The notes beneath the pieces are model-generated. The model searched no databases and was not told the origin of the DNA. It saw only the letters and a program-made list of their open reading frames with translations. This document shows, in pieces, positions 30,853 through 41,279 of a stretch of 42,456 nt of DNA (its first letter is position 1; each line of letters starts with the position of its first letter). The DNA comes from Beijerinckiaceae bacterium (GTDB lineage Bacteria; Pseudomonadota; Alphaproteobacteria; Rhizobiales; Beijerinckiaceae), in contig CANBVC010000002.1 in the NCBI GenBank assembly GCA_947372795.1, positions 1 to 42,456 of the forward strand, given 5' to 3'. A program made the translations under genes and the position numbers.

Positions 30853-32247
30853 TCAGCCCGTGGGCAAGGTCGTATCTGCTGTGCCTGTGGCGACGCTCGG
30901 CTGCGCCACTTTTTGCAATAGCAGTTGGTTCACCACTTCTTGCGTCGTCACATGGCCGTCGCCATCGAGATCCCATACGGCCATGATATCTGCGGCTGAA
31001 GCGCGCGAGCTCGCATCCGGCGATGCATCAAGTTCGCGTTGCAGATCGGCGATGTCGAAATAGCCTTTGTTAGTGAGATCATAGCTGGCCATGATTTGGG
31101 TCGCGCGCTGGGCGGCGTCGACGCCGCTGATCAGTTCGCCTAGGGAGATCGAACCATCCTGATTGGCGTCCCATGCGTTGAAAGACGCCTGCGCCGCGCT
31201 TGCGTCCATATCCGTCGCCACCGCCTGCTCGAATTCATCAAGGCTGAGCACGCTGTTCTTATCGGTGTCGAAGCTTGTGAGCATCGCCTGCGCATAATCA
31301 GCCGCAGTGGGCGTAGGTGCGGTCTGCTGACTAACCGCTCGCAACCCATCGATGAGCTCGGTGCGGGTAAGCGCGCCGTTTTTATCCGTGTCCCAGGATG
31401 TGAGCGTATCGCGCGATATGTCGATCTGGGTCAGCTGTGTGTCGGTCACGTTCGCGAGCGTGATCGTGGGATCTGTGCCGGAAAGGGCGTTTTGCGCAGT
31501 CTCACCCATCTGCGCCAGCATGGCGTCGGCCGTATCCATGATGGTGAAGACCGATACGATTTCGTCGCGCATGATCCTCCCATCGCCATTGGCGTCCCAG
31601 GCCTGGACGACATTGGCGAGCTGAGAGATGTCGCCAAGCGTCGGGTCCTTGATCCAGGCGCCTGCAATGTCCTCCAGAGTGACATAGCCTTTGTTGGTCG
31701 TGTCATATTGCGCCATCAGGGCGTCCGCGCGTTCGGCCGGAGTTTGCGGGGCCGGAGCCGGGTCCGTGGTGTTGGGGTCGGTCGCTGGATCGGTGGTCGT
31801 TGTGCCGGTCGTGGAGCCGTCTGTCGTGGTTTTTGTCACGGGATCGGGCGTAACGGGGGTGACTGGGGTCGTGGGCGATGGGACGGCGGCTCCCGATAGT
31901 TCGTCCAGCGTAATCACCTTGTCGCTATTCTTGTCGAACGACGCGAACATCTCCGCCGCCTGATATTGGCTAAGCGCGTAATTTTTCGAGAAAGACGGAT
32001 AAAGCGTACAGTCGAAAATGGTCGGCCGCACGCCGGCCGATGTGAAGCCTGAGCTCTGTCCCGAACCCTGGTGGCCCATCAATTGCTCGTTACGCTGCAA
32101 GACGGCGAAGACCTTCTGGAATTCGTCCCCGGTGAGCTTGCCGTCGCGATTGCTGTCGACCTCAGAGGCTATCATTTTCGCCGTGGTCGCGCGCTCGCCG
32201 CTGGAAGCGCTGAGAGCCGCTATAATATTCGCTGCAAAATCAGTCAC
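30853..32247 (-). CDS. Multi-EF-hand calcium-binding-like protein (about 9 loops)
   Basis: DSNRDGKLTGDEF, DKNSDKVITLDEL, DTTNKGYVTLEDI, DANGDGRIMRDEI, DTDKNGALTRTEL, DTDKNSVLSLDEF, DANQDGSISLGEL, DLTNKGYFDIADL, DLDGDGHVTTQEV; Thr/Pro-rich linker. Confidence 0.9.
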   Translation of the reverse strand: MTDFAANIIAALSASSGERATTAKMIASEVDSNRDGKLTGDEFQKVFAVLQRNEQLMGHQGSGQSSGFTSAGVRPTIFDCTLYPSFSKNYALSQYQAAEMFASFDKNSDKVITLDELSGAAVPSPTTPVTPVTPDPVTKTTTDGSTTGTTTTDPATDPNTTDPAPAPQTPAERADALMAQYDTTNKGYVTLEDIAGAWIKDPTLGDISQLANVVQAWDANGDGRIMRDEIVSVFTIMDTADAMLAQMGETAQNALSGTDPTITLANVTDTQLTQIDISRDTLTSWDTDKNGALTRTELIDGLRAVSQQTAPTPTAADYAQAMLTSFDTDKNSVLSLDEFEQAVATDMDASAAQASFNAWDANQDGSISLGELISGVDAAQRATQIMASYDLTNKGYFDIADLQRELDASPDASSRASAADIMAVWDLDGDGHVTTQEVVNQLLLQKVAQPSVATGTADTTLPTG

Positions 32248-32411
32248 TTAAGCCTCCATAGGCTCTTTTGCAGCAATTTATGTGCCGATGGGCCTGCCAC
32301 TCCGGTGAAAGTGCCTTGAACAATGCAATTTAGGTTTCATTTTTAACCCAAAAGGAAATGTACCTACATCTTTCTATTGCGAATGGGATTACGACAGTTC
32401 ACACTCTGCCC

Positions 32412-32918
32412 ATGGATCAGAAAGTCATCACCATTCGCCAGGCGCGCAGGGTTGACGCGGAGAGCATCGCCGCAGTCCATGACGCGGCCTGGCGTGGCGC
32501 TTATCGGGGCCTGATCCCCGGGTGCGAACTCGAACGCATGATCGCGCGAAGGGGACCGCGTTGGTGGGATGCCGCCATCGCGCGCGGCTCGCGGTTGCTG
32601 GTGCTCGATTTCGGGGATGCGATTGGCGGTTATGCGAGCTATGGGCGCAACCGCGTGTCCTCCCTGCCGCATCGTGGGGAATTGTTTGAGCTCTATCTCG
32701 CCCCGCATTTTCAAGGCCTAGGATTTGGCCGCAAGCTGTTCGAGGCGGTGCGGGCCGATCTCGTAGAGAATGGCTATCCTTCGCTTCTGGTCTGGGCGCT
32801 CGCCGACAATCAACCCGCCCTCGGTTTCTACGAGCGCCTCGGCGGCAAGCGTGTGCGCTGCGCCCCCGAACAATTCGGGCGCGAGAGCCGTGAGCGCATC
32901 GCCTTCGGGTTCGAATAG
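32412..32918 (+). CDS. GNAT family N-acetyltransferase
   Basis: ITIRQARRVDAESIAAVHDAAWRGAYRGLIP, FELYLAPHFQGLGFGRKLFEAV. Confidence 0.9.
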   Translation: MDQKVITIRQARRVDAESIAAVHDAAWRGAYRGLIPGCELERMIARRGPRWWDAAIARGSRLLVLDFGDAIGGYASYGRNRVSSLPHRGELFELYLAPHFQGLGFGRKLFEAVRADLVENGYPSLLVWALADNQPALGFYERLGGKRVRCAPEQFGRESRERIAFGFE

Positions 32919-32994
32919 CGCATGGCGCCTCATTTAGTCTGACTTGCCCAAGCGCGCTCCTACGCCTAGACAGGCTCCATACAATTCGGAGTTG

Positions 32995-33540
32995 ATGATG
33001 CGCCTTGAAGCTATTGCGATCGGGAAGAATCCCCCTGATGACGTCAATGTCGTGATCGAAGTTCCGATTGGCGGCGAGCCGATCAAGTATGAGATGGACA
33101 AGGAATCCGGCGCCTTGATGGTCGACCGATTCCTCTACACATCGATGCGTTATCCCGGAAACTACGGGTTCATTCCCCATACGCTTTCTGAAGATGGCGA
33201 TCCTTGCGACGTGATCGTCGCCAATACCCGCGCCATCATCCCCGGCGCGGTCATGAATTGCCGAATCGTTGGCGTGCTCCTGATGGAGGATGAGGCGGGC
33301 GGCGATGAAAAGCTTGTTGCTGTGCCTTCGTCCAAACTGACGCGGCGCTACGATAAGGTTATGAATTATACCGATTTGCCCCAGATCACGCTTGATCAGA
33401 TCAAGCATTTCTTTGAGCACTACAAGGACCTGGAGCCCGGCAAATGGGTCAAGGTCGTACGCTGGGGCGATGCGGCTGAAGCCAGGGACCTCATGATGCA
33501 GGGCATCGAGCGAGCCAAAGCCGCGAAAGCTTCGAAGTAA
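32995..33540 (+). CDS. ppa: Inorganic pyrophosphatase
   Basis: [54 protein letters not shown]. Confidence 0.97.
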   Translation: MMRLEAIAIGKNPPDDVNVVIEVPIGGEPIKYEMDKESGALMVDRFLYTSMRYPGNYGFIPHTLSEDGDPCDVIVANTRAIIPGAVMNCRIVGVLLMEDEAGGDEKLVAVPSSKLTRRYDKVMNYTDLPQITLDQIKHFFEHYKDLEPGKWVKVVRWGDAAEARDLMMQGIERAKAAKASK

Positions 33541-33575
33541 TCAAATATTCGGGCGGCGCCTGTCGCCGCCCTCCG

Positions 33576-34334
33576 TCAACGCTCATCAGGCGATTGCGCG
33601 AACTGAACGCGCAAGGCGCGTGCGTATGCCGGCGGAGAGACGAGCCGTGTCTGAAACCGGATCGTCTCGTTCCGCTCAAGGCTGGCCTTGGGCGCAGGCG
33701 TGCTCCAATGATAGACTTCTCTGCCGTCGTCATCCCGTAGACTGAGCTTTATCTCTGGGATCGATTGGGACTTGTCGCGCAGATTCCGGATCTCGCCTTC
33801 CACCGCAAGCACGCGGTGGGCAGCCTCCTGCGTGACGATAGTCTTCACATCGCGCCATTGCAGACCTGTCAGATTGACCGGCGTTCCGATGGTGGCGTAG
33901 GCGCCTGCGAGCATCGGCGCCGCGCGAACGATTGCGTCGCGTTTCACGATGCAGAACAGCACCAAAAGCGTCGCCACGCACGCGGCCGTCATTTGCGAAA
34001 GGCTTCGCGGGATGAGGGGGTGGCGACCGCCTCGCGCAATATCATTACGCTTTTTCGGGGCCTTTTCGCCTTGCGCCGCCGAATCGCTCTTCGCGGCCTT
34101 CTCATTGGGCGATTGAGGGCAGACGCTGCTGCTTTGCGCCAATAGGGAGATTTCCGGCGCCGTTGGTGCTTCGACCATAGGGATTTTGAAAGACGCCACT
34201 TCGCAAAGGGGGAGGCGCGGCTCCACCCAACGATGTTCGCAAATCGTGCAACAGATGCGTCGCGCGCTTTTGGCGAGCGTGGCGCGGGGAAGGCGAAGGC
34301 CAGCGGCGCAGGCAGGGCAATGAATGACGTGCAA
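33576..34334 (-). CDS. MJ0042-type zinc-ribbon protein with one TM segment
   Basis: MHVIHCPACAAGLRLPRATLAKSARRICCTICEHRWVE; hydrophobic segment TAACVATLLVLFCIV; divergent from ftsE. Confidence 0.82.
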   Translation of the reverse strand: MHVIHCPACAAGLRLPRATLAKSARRICCTICEHRWVEPRLPLCEVASFKIPMVEAPTAPEISLLAQSSSVCPQSPNEKAAKSDSAAQGEKAPKKRNDIARGGRHPLIPRSLSQMTAACVATLLVLFCIVKRDAIVRAAPMLAGAYATIGTPVNLTGLQWRDVKTIVTQEAAHRVLAVEGEIRNLRDKSQSIPEIKLSLRDDDGREVYHWSTPAPKASLERNETIRFQTRLVSPPAYARALRVQFAQSPDER

Positions 34335-34486
34335 TGAACTTCCCTAGCGACGGGTCCTTAATAGGCAGATCTTTGCATATTTTATGGTTAAGATCAAGTT
34401 ATTGTCGGGCCCTTTCTCGCTGATCGCCGCGGTATGGGCTTGACCGCAGGCGGGCCGCAAGCTTCAAGAAGGCTGCGAGGTTTGCC

Positions 34487-35149
34487 TTGGTCCGATTCGA
34501 AAATGTCGGTCTGCGTTACGGAATGGGAGCGGAGATCCTTCAGGACCTCAGCTTTGACATCGCGCCGCAGTCCTTCCAATTCCTCACTGGGCCTTCTGGC
34601 GCCGGCAAGACGACTTTGCTGCGTCTTATGTTGCTCGCGCTGAAGCCCACGCGCGGGCTCATAACCCTGTTCGACCGCGACGTGACGCTTCTCGAAAAAG
34701 ATACGATCACGAAGCTGCGGCGTCGTATAGGCGTGGTCTTTCAGGACTTTCGCCTTCTCGATCATTTGACCACCTATGAGAACGTCGCCTTGCCGCTTCG
34801 TGTGCAGGGCCGAGACGAGGCGAGCTATCGGGCGGAAGTCGTCGAACTGCTCGGCTGGGTTGGCCTTGGCGAGCGCATGCACATGCTGCCGCCGGTGCTA
34901 TCTGGTGGTGAGAAGCAGCGCGCCGCCATCGCGCGCGCGCTCATTGTGCGCCCTGAACTGCTGCTCGCTGACGAGCCGACGGGCAATGTGGACCCGAGCC
35001 TCGCACGTCGTCTGCTGCGTCTTTTCATGGAGCTGAATCGTTCGGGCACCGCCGTCGTCATCGCCACCCATGATCTCGCCCTCATGGACCAGTTCGACAG
35101 CGCCCGCCGCCTCGTGCTCGGCGATCGCCGGTTGCATATCTATGATTGA
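34487..35149 (+). CDS. ftsE: Cell division ATP-binding protein FtsE
   Basis: TGPSGAGKTTLLRLMLLALKPTRGLITLFDRDV, LSGGEKQRAAIARALIVRPELLLADEPTGNVDP. Confidence 0.95.
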   Translation: MVRFENVGLRYGMGAEILQDLSFDIAPQSFQFLTGPSGAGKTTLLRLMLLALKPTRGLITLFDRDVTLLEKDTITKLRRRIGVVFQDFRLLDHLTTYENVALPLRVQGRDEASYRAEVVELLGWVGLGERMHMLPPVLSGGEKQRAAIARALIVRPELLLADEPTGNVDPSLARRLLRLFMELNRSGTAVVIATHDLALMDQFDSARRLVLGDRRLHIYD

Positions 35150-36095
35150 CCTGATCGCGCAAAGGGCGAGGCTTCCCCAGGCATTTCCGGGCATAAGCCT
35201 GAAGCGCAACAAGCCGCTTGTGCCTGCCGAAACTATTGCGGGCAGAGCGCTTGTCACGGTCATCGCCATCATGACCTTTCTGGCTTCGCTGGCGGCTGGC
35301 TCCGGCGTCCTCGTCAGTCAGGCCTCGCGCGATTGGACCCAGAATGTCTCCCGCGAGATGACCATCCAGGTGAAGCCCGTCGCGGGCCGCGACATCGAGG
35401 CTGATGTGCGTCAGGCCGCCGAGCTCGCGCGCGCTACGCCCGACGTCGCCAATGTGAAAATTTTCGACAAGGCGCAGTCTGAACACCTGCTGGAGCCGTG
35501 GCTCGGGACGGGCCTTGATCTGGGCGCCCTGCCGATCCCTCGTCTCATCGTTCTTGAACTTGGCGCGGCGCGGCTCGACACGACGCTGCTGCGCAAGGCG
35601 TTAGCGGAGCGCACGCCCAACGCCCTGCTGGATGATCATCGTCTCTGGCTGGAGCGTTTGGCCGCCATGGCGCGCGCGCTGGTCGGGCTCGTCACCCTGA
35701 TCTTCGCTCTGGTGTTGATGGCCATGGGCCTTGCGGTGACTTTCGCCACGCGCGGCGCGATGGCGGGCAATCGCGAAATCGTCGACGTGCTGCATTTCGT
35801 CGGCGCGGAGGATCGCTTCATTGCGGCGCAATTCCAGCGGCATTTCCTCGTGCTTGGTTTGCGTGGCGGGTGCATCGGCGGCGGCTGCGCCATGGCGGCT
35901 TTCGCCCTGTCGGGAGTCATTACCCGCTGGTTTGGCGACTCCGCCGAATCCGATCAAATACAGGCCATGTTCGGCGGCTTCGGCCTCGGCCTAGTCGGTT
36001 ATCTCGCCATCGCCGTGATCGCCGTCGCGGTCGCCTTTCTCACGGCCACCATCTCACGCGCCATCGTGTTCCGTCACCTTCGTTCGCTAAGCTGA
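35142..36095 (+). CDS. ftsX: Cell division permease FtsX
   Basis: Overlaps ftsE stop (ATGATTGA); SRDWTQNVSREMTIQVKP, FtsX-type TM topology. Confidence 0.92.
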   Translation: MIDLIAQRARLPQAFPGISLKRNKPLVPAETIAGRALVTVIAIMTFLASLAAGSGVLVSQASRDWTQNVSREMTIQVKPVAGRDIEADVRQAAELARATPDVANVKIFDKAQSEHLLEPWLGTGLDLGALPIPRLIVLELGAARLDTTLLRKALAERTPNALLDDHRLWLERLAAMARALVGLVTLIFALVLMAMGLAVTFATRGAMAGNREIVDVLHFVGAEDRFIAAQFQRHFLVLGLRGGCIGGGCAMAAFALSGVITRWFGDSAESDQIQAMFGGFGLGLVGYLAIAVIAVAVAFLTATISRAIVFRHLRSLS

Positions 36096-36103
36096 GCCGT
36101 CAC

Positions 36104-36766
36104 ATGATCGCCCCTGAACGAGACAAGGGCATAATAGCGAAGCGCTTGTTTAAGGCGGCGGCCTGGTTGGCGCTTACGGTCACGGTGATCGGCTTTGCGG
36201 GCTTTCTTCGTTTCTCCCAATCCATAGCCCTTGAAGAGGCGCCCCTGACGCGTTCGGGCGTCGCCGCCCTCGCCCTCACTGGCGGGCCCGAGCGCATTGC
36301 GGACGCGATAGAATTGCTGGAGCGCGGACAGGTGGGGCGCCTCCTCATCACAGGCGTCAACGCCTCCCTCACGCGGGCGGATGTGGCGCGCCTTGCGCCG
36401 CGCTCGAGCAAGATCATCGAATGTTGCGTGGATCTTGGCTATGAGGCGCGCAACACCATCGGCAATGCGCGCGAGGCGCGCCAATGGCTGGCGGCTCACA
36501 ATCTGCACGGCCCAGTCATCGTGGTCACGTCCAACTATCATATGCCCAGGGCGATCGCCGAGCTTGGGCATGAACTGCCGGGCACGGAGTTGATCCCCTT
36601 CCCAGTCGTCACCGGCCGCCTGCGCCATGGCGCATGGTGGAACGATCTCGCCGTCGCCCGTCTCTGGGTGGGTGAATATGTGAAATACTTGGCCGCGCTG
36701 GCGCGCATCGCCTTGCGCAGCGCGAGGGAGCCCGCTCCGGTCGCGCTTTCTTTACAGGGACCATGA
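36104..36766 (+). CDS. YdcF family (DUF218) membrane protein
   Basis: VAALALTGGPERIADAIELLERGQVGRLLITGVN, ARNTIGNAREARQWL, VIVVTSNYHMPRA. Confidence 0.9.
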   Translation: MIAPERDKGIIAKRLFKAAAWLALTVTVIGFAGFLRFSQSIALEEAPLTRSGVAALALTGGPERIADAIELLERGQVGRLLITGVNASLTRADVARLAPRSSKIIECCVDLGYEARNTIGNAREARQWLAAHNLHGPVIVVTSNYHMPRAIAELGHELPGTELIPFPVVTGRLRHGAWWNDLAVARLWVGEYVKYLAALARIALRSAREPAPVALSLQGP

Positions 36767-37581
36767 TCGACCCCCTTTCCAAGGGGCGCGGCTTGGGGCA
36801 TCAGGATGGAATGCTTTTCCTTCGCTCCCTCGTCTTCAACGTCGCCTTTTACATCGTGCTCTTCGGGCTGGTGGTCTTTGGCGCACCCGTTATGCTCTTC
36901 GGTCGCCACGGCGTTTTCCTTCTGGCGCGGACCTGGGCGCGGATTTCGATCTTGTTGCTGCGCGTCATCTGCGGCGTTCATGTGGAGTTTCGCGGTGTCG
37001 AAAATGTGCCTAAGGGCGCTTTCATTCTCGCGGCGAAACACCAGTCGGTCTGGGAGACCTTCGCCCTCACGCTTTTCGCGCCGGATTATTCTTTCCTGCT
37101 GAAACGCGAACTGACGTTCATCCCTTTCTTCGGCTGGATGCTCATCAGCTCCGAGCAGATCGTCATCGATCGCAAGAGGGGCGGGTCGGCGCTAACGCAG
37201 GCCGTGCGCAAATCCCGCGCCTTGCTGGAGCAGGGGCGCCAGATCCTCGTCTTCCCCGAGGGAACACGCCGCGCGATCCACGCCCCGCCCGCCTATAAGC
37301 CCGGTGTCGCCGCCATCTATGGCGCCTGCGATGTCGTCTGCGTGCCTGCCGCCTTGAATTCCGGCCTGTTCTGGCCGAGGCGTCAGTTCCTGCGCCGTCC
37401 TGGAACGATTGTGGTGGAGTTTTTGCCGCCGATCCCGCCCGGAATGGACAAGAAATCCTTCATGCGTTTGCTTTCGGATCAGATCGAAACCGCTAGCATA
37501 AGACTGACGGAAGAGGCGCTGGCGCGCGATCCTGCGCTCAAGGCGGCCTTCCCCGCGCCTGCGCAGACCGAGCCCGTCTGA
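36763..37581 (+). CDS. plsC: 1-acyl-sn-glycerol-3-phosphate acyltransferase
   Basis: FILAAKHQSVWETFAL (HX4-D/E-like), ILVFPEGTRRA. Confidence 0.93.
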   Translation: MIDPLSKGRGLGHQDGMLFLRSLVFNVAFYIVLFGLVVFGAPVMLFGRHGVFLLARTWARISILLLRVICGVHVEFRGVENVPKGAFILAAKHQSVWETFALTLFAPDYSFLLKRELTFIPFFGWMLISSEQIVIDRKRGGSALTQAVRKSRALLEQGRQILVFPEGTRRAIHAPPAYKPGVAAIYGACDVVCVPAALNSGLFWPRRQFLRRPGTIVVEFLPPIPPGMDKKSFMRLLSDQIETASIRLTEEALARDPALKAAFPAPAQTEPV

Positions 37582-38124
37582 TCAGGGCAGCGCCTCGTCA
37601 GCGCCAAGGCGCGCGGCGATGGCGGCGAGCCGGGCGTCCTTGACGCCAATTTGCGCCAAATGATCATGGGTGGCGGCGACATAGGCCGGATTGCGGCCTG
37701 AGACGCCCACGCCCTGCCGTACCAGCCGCAAGATTTCCTCCTGCGGCAAACGCCCCGCATATTGCCCATGGCGCTGATCGACGATGTAGACGATCGCCCT
37801 TACATTGCGCCCATCATCGAGCCGGGTGCGCAGCACGACTTCGCGATAGACCATGGTCACCTGTTCGCGCTCGCGCAGATAGGCGATGGTCGCCGCGCGC
37901 GCCTGCGCCGCCACCCTGAAGGCGATGCCCCGGCAGGAGCCGCCCCGATCGAGGCCGAGCACAAGCCCCGGCCGCGCCGCTGTGCCCCGGTGTACATGTG
38001 AATAGACGCAGAGCGACCGATGGTAGCCATGCACGGTGGCAAGATGTCGCTCGACATAGGAAAAGCCCGGCCGCCACATGAGCGACCCATAGCCGAACAC
38101 CCAGAGTTCCCCGTCGCCTGTCAT
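37582..38124 (-). CDS. Gamma-glutamylcyclotransferase (ChaC-like)
   Basis: LWVFGYGSLMWRPGFSYVERHLATVHGYHRSLCVYS. Confidence 0.93.
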   Translation of the reverse strand: MTGDGELWVFGYGSLMWRPGFSYVERHLATVHGYHRSLCVYSHVHRGTAARPGLVLGLDRGGSCRGIAFRVAAQARAATIAYLREREQVTMVYREVVLRTRLDDGRNVRAIVYIVDQRHGQYAGRLPQEEILRLVRQGVGVSGRNPAYVAATHDHLAQIGVKDARLAAIAARLGADEALP

Positions 38125-38191
38125 CGCGCCCGTGTCATTTCAAAGCCTCAATCGATATAAAATATCAGGATCAACACTGGAACCCCAAGGC

Positions 38192-39208
38192 ATGACCGAT
38201 CAATCGTCGAAACCTCCGCGCCCGTCCCGGTGGAAACTCTATCTGCTTTTCGCGGCGCTGGCGGTGGTCAGCGTCGGCTGGTCAGTTTTCTGGCATGTCG
38301 CGGCGGGGATGACGCAGGCGGGGCTGGACGACTGGTTCGAGCAGGAGCGCGCCCTTGGTCGTCAATGGTCCTGCCCGTCGCGCAGCGTCGGAGGCTATCC
38401 GTTCCGTCTTGAAGTGCGTTGCGCGTCGCCGACTTTCACGGGGCGGCTCGGGGCCGCCGAAGGCGCCGGCTCGGCGGGCGATGTTCTGGTCGCCGCTAAC
38501 CTCTATAATCCCTCGCTCATTCTGGCCGAGGTGGGCTCACCCTTCGCTTTCAAGACGCGGGATGGAGCGCTCGACCTGTCGCTCGCCTGGACGCAGTTGC
38601 GCGTGAGTCACCGAATCGCCAAGGGCGGGCTCGATCGTGATTCGCTTGAGGTGGAAGGTCCGGTTTTGAAGGTCGCGTTGAAGGATGCGCCCCCCGTCAC
38701 GCTCAAGGCTGATCAGTTCGAAGCGCATCTGCGCCCCAATCCTGACCGGGCCGCAGCTGTCTCAGCCTTCGATCTCGCCCTGCGCCTGACGCGCCTCGAC
38801 GCGCCGGTCCTTGACGCCCCGACCGGAATTCCGGGCCCTATCGATGCGCTGCTCGCGGTCACAGTGCTGCATGTTGACGCCGCTCGTGCGGGGAGCGCGC
38901 CGCAGGCTCTGGAGCGTTGGCGTCTCGCTGGCGGCAATGTGGAGATTCGCGAGGCGAAATTCGCCAAGGGCGAGGCGCGGATGGAGGCGAGCGGCGCCTT
39001 GCGCCTTGACGACGCACACCGGCTGGCCGGGCGTATGGATTTACAGCTCACGGGTTTTGGACCCGTATTGCAGCGCATGGGTCTTGGCTTTGCTGCAGCC
39101 GCCTCTGGCGGTCAGTCGAACGCCTTGCGCTTGCCTATCAACCTTGAGCGTGGGCGCGCCTCCATAGGCCCGCTGCAACTCCCCGTAGTGCTGAACCCGC
39201 TTTACTGA
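38192..39208 (+). CDS. DUF2125 domain-containing protein
   Basis: One N-terminal TM; WQCPSRSVGGYPFR-type signature (WSCPSRSVGGYPFRLEVRCASPTF). Confidence 0.85.
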   Translation: MTDQSSKPPRPSRWKLYLLFAALAVVSVGWSVFWHVAAGMTQAGLDDWFEQERALGRQWSCPSRSVGGYPFRLEVRCASPTFTGRLGAAEGAGSAGDVLVAANLYNPSLILAEVGSPFAFKTRDGALDLSLAWTQLRVSHRIAKGGLDRDSLEVEGPVLKVALKDAPPVTLKADQFEAHLRPNPDRAAAVSAFDLALRLTRLDAPVLDAPTGIPGPIDALLAVTVLHVDAARAGSAPQALERWRLAGGNVEIREAKFAKGEARMEASGALRLDDAHRLAGRMDLQLTGFGPVLQRMGLGFAAAASGGQSNALRLPINLERGRASIGPLQLPVVLNPLY

Positions 39209-40155
39209 TCGGAGCCGCGGCGGCCGAAGTCGGGCGAGGCGGTTTCCTGACCCTGCTCGATGATGCCACGGCGAATGGCGCGCGTGCGGGTGAAGAGCTC
39301 CATCAGCCCATCGCCGTCGCCCCAGCGGATCATGCGCTGAAGCGCCGCCAGATCCTCGTTGAAGCGCCCGAGCATTTCGAGCACGGCGTCCTTGTTGTGC
39401 AGGAAGATGTCGCGCCACATAGTGGGATCGGACGCCGCGATGCGGGTGAAGTCGCGGAAGCCGCCCGCCGAGAATTTGATCACTTCCGATTGCGTGACCT
39501 CTTCGAGATCCGCAGCTGTGCCCACAATATTGTAAGCGATCAGATGGGGCACATGGCTGGTGATGGCCAGCACCAGATCATGATGCGCCGGCGTCATCAC
39601 CTCCACATTCGAACCGATGGCGCGCCAGAATGTCTGGACCTTCGCTACATGATCGGCATCGGCGCCTTCGGGCGGGGTGAGAATGCACCACCGGCCGAAA
39701 AAGAGCGCGGCGAAACCAGCGTCTGGGCCTGAATGTTCGGTGCCGGCGACAGGATGGGCCGGCACGAAGCCGACCCCTGCGGGCAGATGCGGCGCCACCG
39801 CGCTCACCACCGCGCTTTTCACTGAGCCGACGTCCGAGACGATGGCGCCTGATTTCAGATGCGGGCCAATCGCCTCCGCCACTGCGCCATTGGCGCCCAC
39901 GGGCACGCAGAGCACGACGAGGTCGGAACCTTTCACAGCGTCGGCGAGCTCAGCCTCCACCGCGTCGGCGATGCCGAGTTCCTGGACGCGCACGCGCACG
40001 GCAGGCGACGCGTCGGCGGCGATGATTTCGCCAGCAGCATTCATTCGCCGGGCAGCGCGCGCGATGGAGGAGCCGATCAGGCCGAGGCCGATGATCGTGA
40101 TGCGTTTGAAGATCGGCTCGGAAAGGGCAGGGCCCAGACGATCAGACATCATCAA
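39202..40155 (-). CDS. Prephenate/arogenate dehydrogenase family protein
   Basis: [53 protein letters not shown]. Confidence 0.95.
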   Translation of the reverse strand: MMMSDRLGPALSEPIFKRITIIGLGLIGSSIARAARRMNAAGEIIAADASPAVRVRVQELGIADAVEAELADAVKGSDLVVLCVPVGANGAVAEAIGPHLKSGAIVSDVGSVKSAVVSAVAPHLPAGVGFVPAHPVAGTEHSGPDAGFAALFFGRWCILTPPEGADADHVAKVQTFWRAIGSNVEVMTPAHHDLVLAITSHVPHLIAYNIVGTAADLEEVTQSEVIKFSAGGFRDFTRIAASDPTMWRDIFLHNKDAVLEMLGRFNEDLAALQRMIRWGDGDGLMELFTRTRAIRRGIIEQGQETASPDFGRRGSDQ

Positions 40156-41255
40156 AGCTTCCCGGCGACGAATTCGGTCAGCGCCTCAACCACGAGCCGG
40201 TTCGGCTCTTCCGCGCCCACCGTCATGCGCAGCGCATTTGGCAAGCCATAGGCCGAGACCCGGCGCAGCACGAGGCCGCGCGCCGACAGGAAGGCGTCGG
40301 CGTCCGCCGCGCTCTTGCCGGGCTCATCGGGGAAATGCATCAGCACGAAATTGCCCACGCTTGGCGTCACCTTCAGGCCCAGCTCGGCGATCTGCGCTTC
40401 GAGCCAGCTGCGCCAGTGATCGTTGTGCGCGATGGCTGCATTCACATGGTCGATATCGCCGATGGCGGCGATGCCCGCCTCCAGCGCCGCGCCATTCACA
40501 TTGAAGGGGCCGCGAATGCGGTTCACCGCATCGCAAACTACGGGATGGCCATAGGCCCAGCCGATGCGCAGGCTCGCAAGGCCGTGGATCTTCGAGAATG
40601 TATGGGTCACCACGATATTTGGGTGAGCGTTCGCAAGCTCGAGCCCGTTCGCATAATCGTCCCGCGTCACATATTCCGCATAGGCGTGGTCGAGCACGAG
40701 GACCACATGGGGCGCCAGGCCCGCATGGAGGCGCTTGACCTCGGAGATTGGCAGATAGGTGCCGGTGGGATTGTTGGGATTGGCGATGAAGACGATCTTG
40801 GTGCGCGGCGAGACGGCGGCCAGGATGGCGTCGACATCCGCGGTCAGGTTCTTTTCGGGCACGACGACAGGGGAGCCGCCTGCGGCCAGAATAGCGATGC
40901 GGTAGACCAGAAACCCATGTTCGGTGAACACGCCCTCGTCGCCCTCGCCCACGAAGGCCGAAGCGATGAGATGCAGGAGATCGTCAGATCCATTGCCGCA
41001 GACGATGCGCTGGGGATCAAGCCCATAGCGCTCGCCGATCGCCACGCGCAGGCGCGTCGCCGCGCCATCGGGATAGAGTTCAAGGCTGCCAGCGGCCTCG
41101 CGGAATGCGGCTACGGCCTTGGGCGAGGGCCCAAGCGGCGTTTCGTTCGACGAAAGCTTGTAGACTTTCATCGCGCCGGGCGCGCCGCTTTTGCCGGGCA
41201 CATAGGCCTCGATCTCCATGACGCTGCTGCGCGGGATGGGGCGGTTAGGGTTCAT
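40152..41255 (-). CDS. hisC: Histidinol-phosphate aminotransferase
   Basis: [52 protein letters not shown]. Confidence 0.94.
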   Translation of the reverse strand: MNPNRPIPRSSVMEIEAYVPGKSGAPGAMKVYKLSSNETPLGPSPKAVAAFREAAGSLELYPDGAATRLRVAIGERYGLDPQRIVCGNGSDDLLHLIASAFVGEGDEGVFTEHGFLVYRIAILAAGGSPVVVPEKNLTADVDAILAAVSPRTKIVFIANPNNPTGTYLPISEVKRLHAGLAPHVVLVLDHAYAEYVTRDDYANGLELANAHPNIVVTHTFSKIHGLASLRIGWAYGHPVVCDAVNRIRGPFNVNGAALEAGIAAIGDIDHVNAAIAHNDHWRSWLEAQIAELGLKVTPSVGNFVLMHFPDEPGKSAADADAFLSARGLVLRRVSAYGLPNALRMTVGAEEPNRLVVEALTEFVAGKL

Positions 41256-41279
41256 GGGTCCAGCTCATATGTCAGCGGT

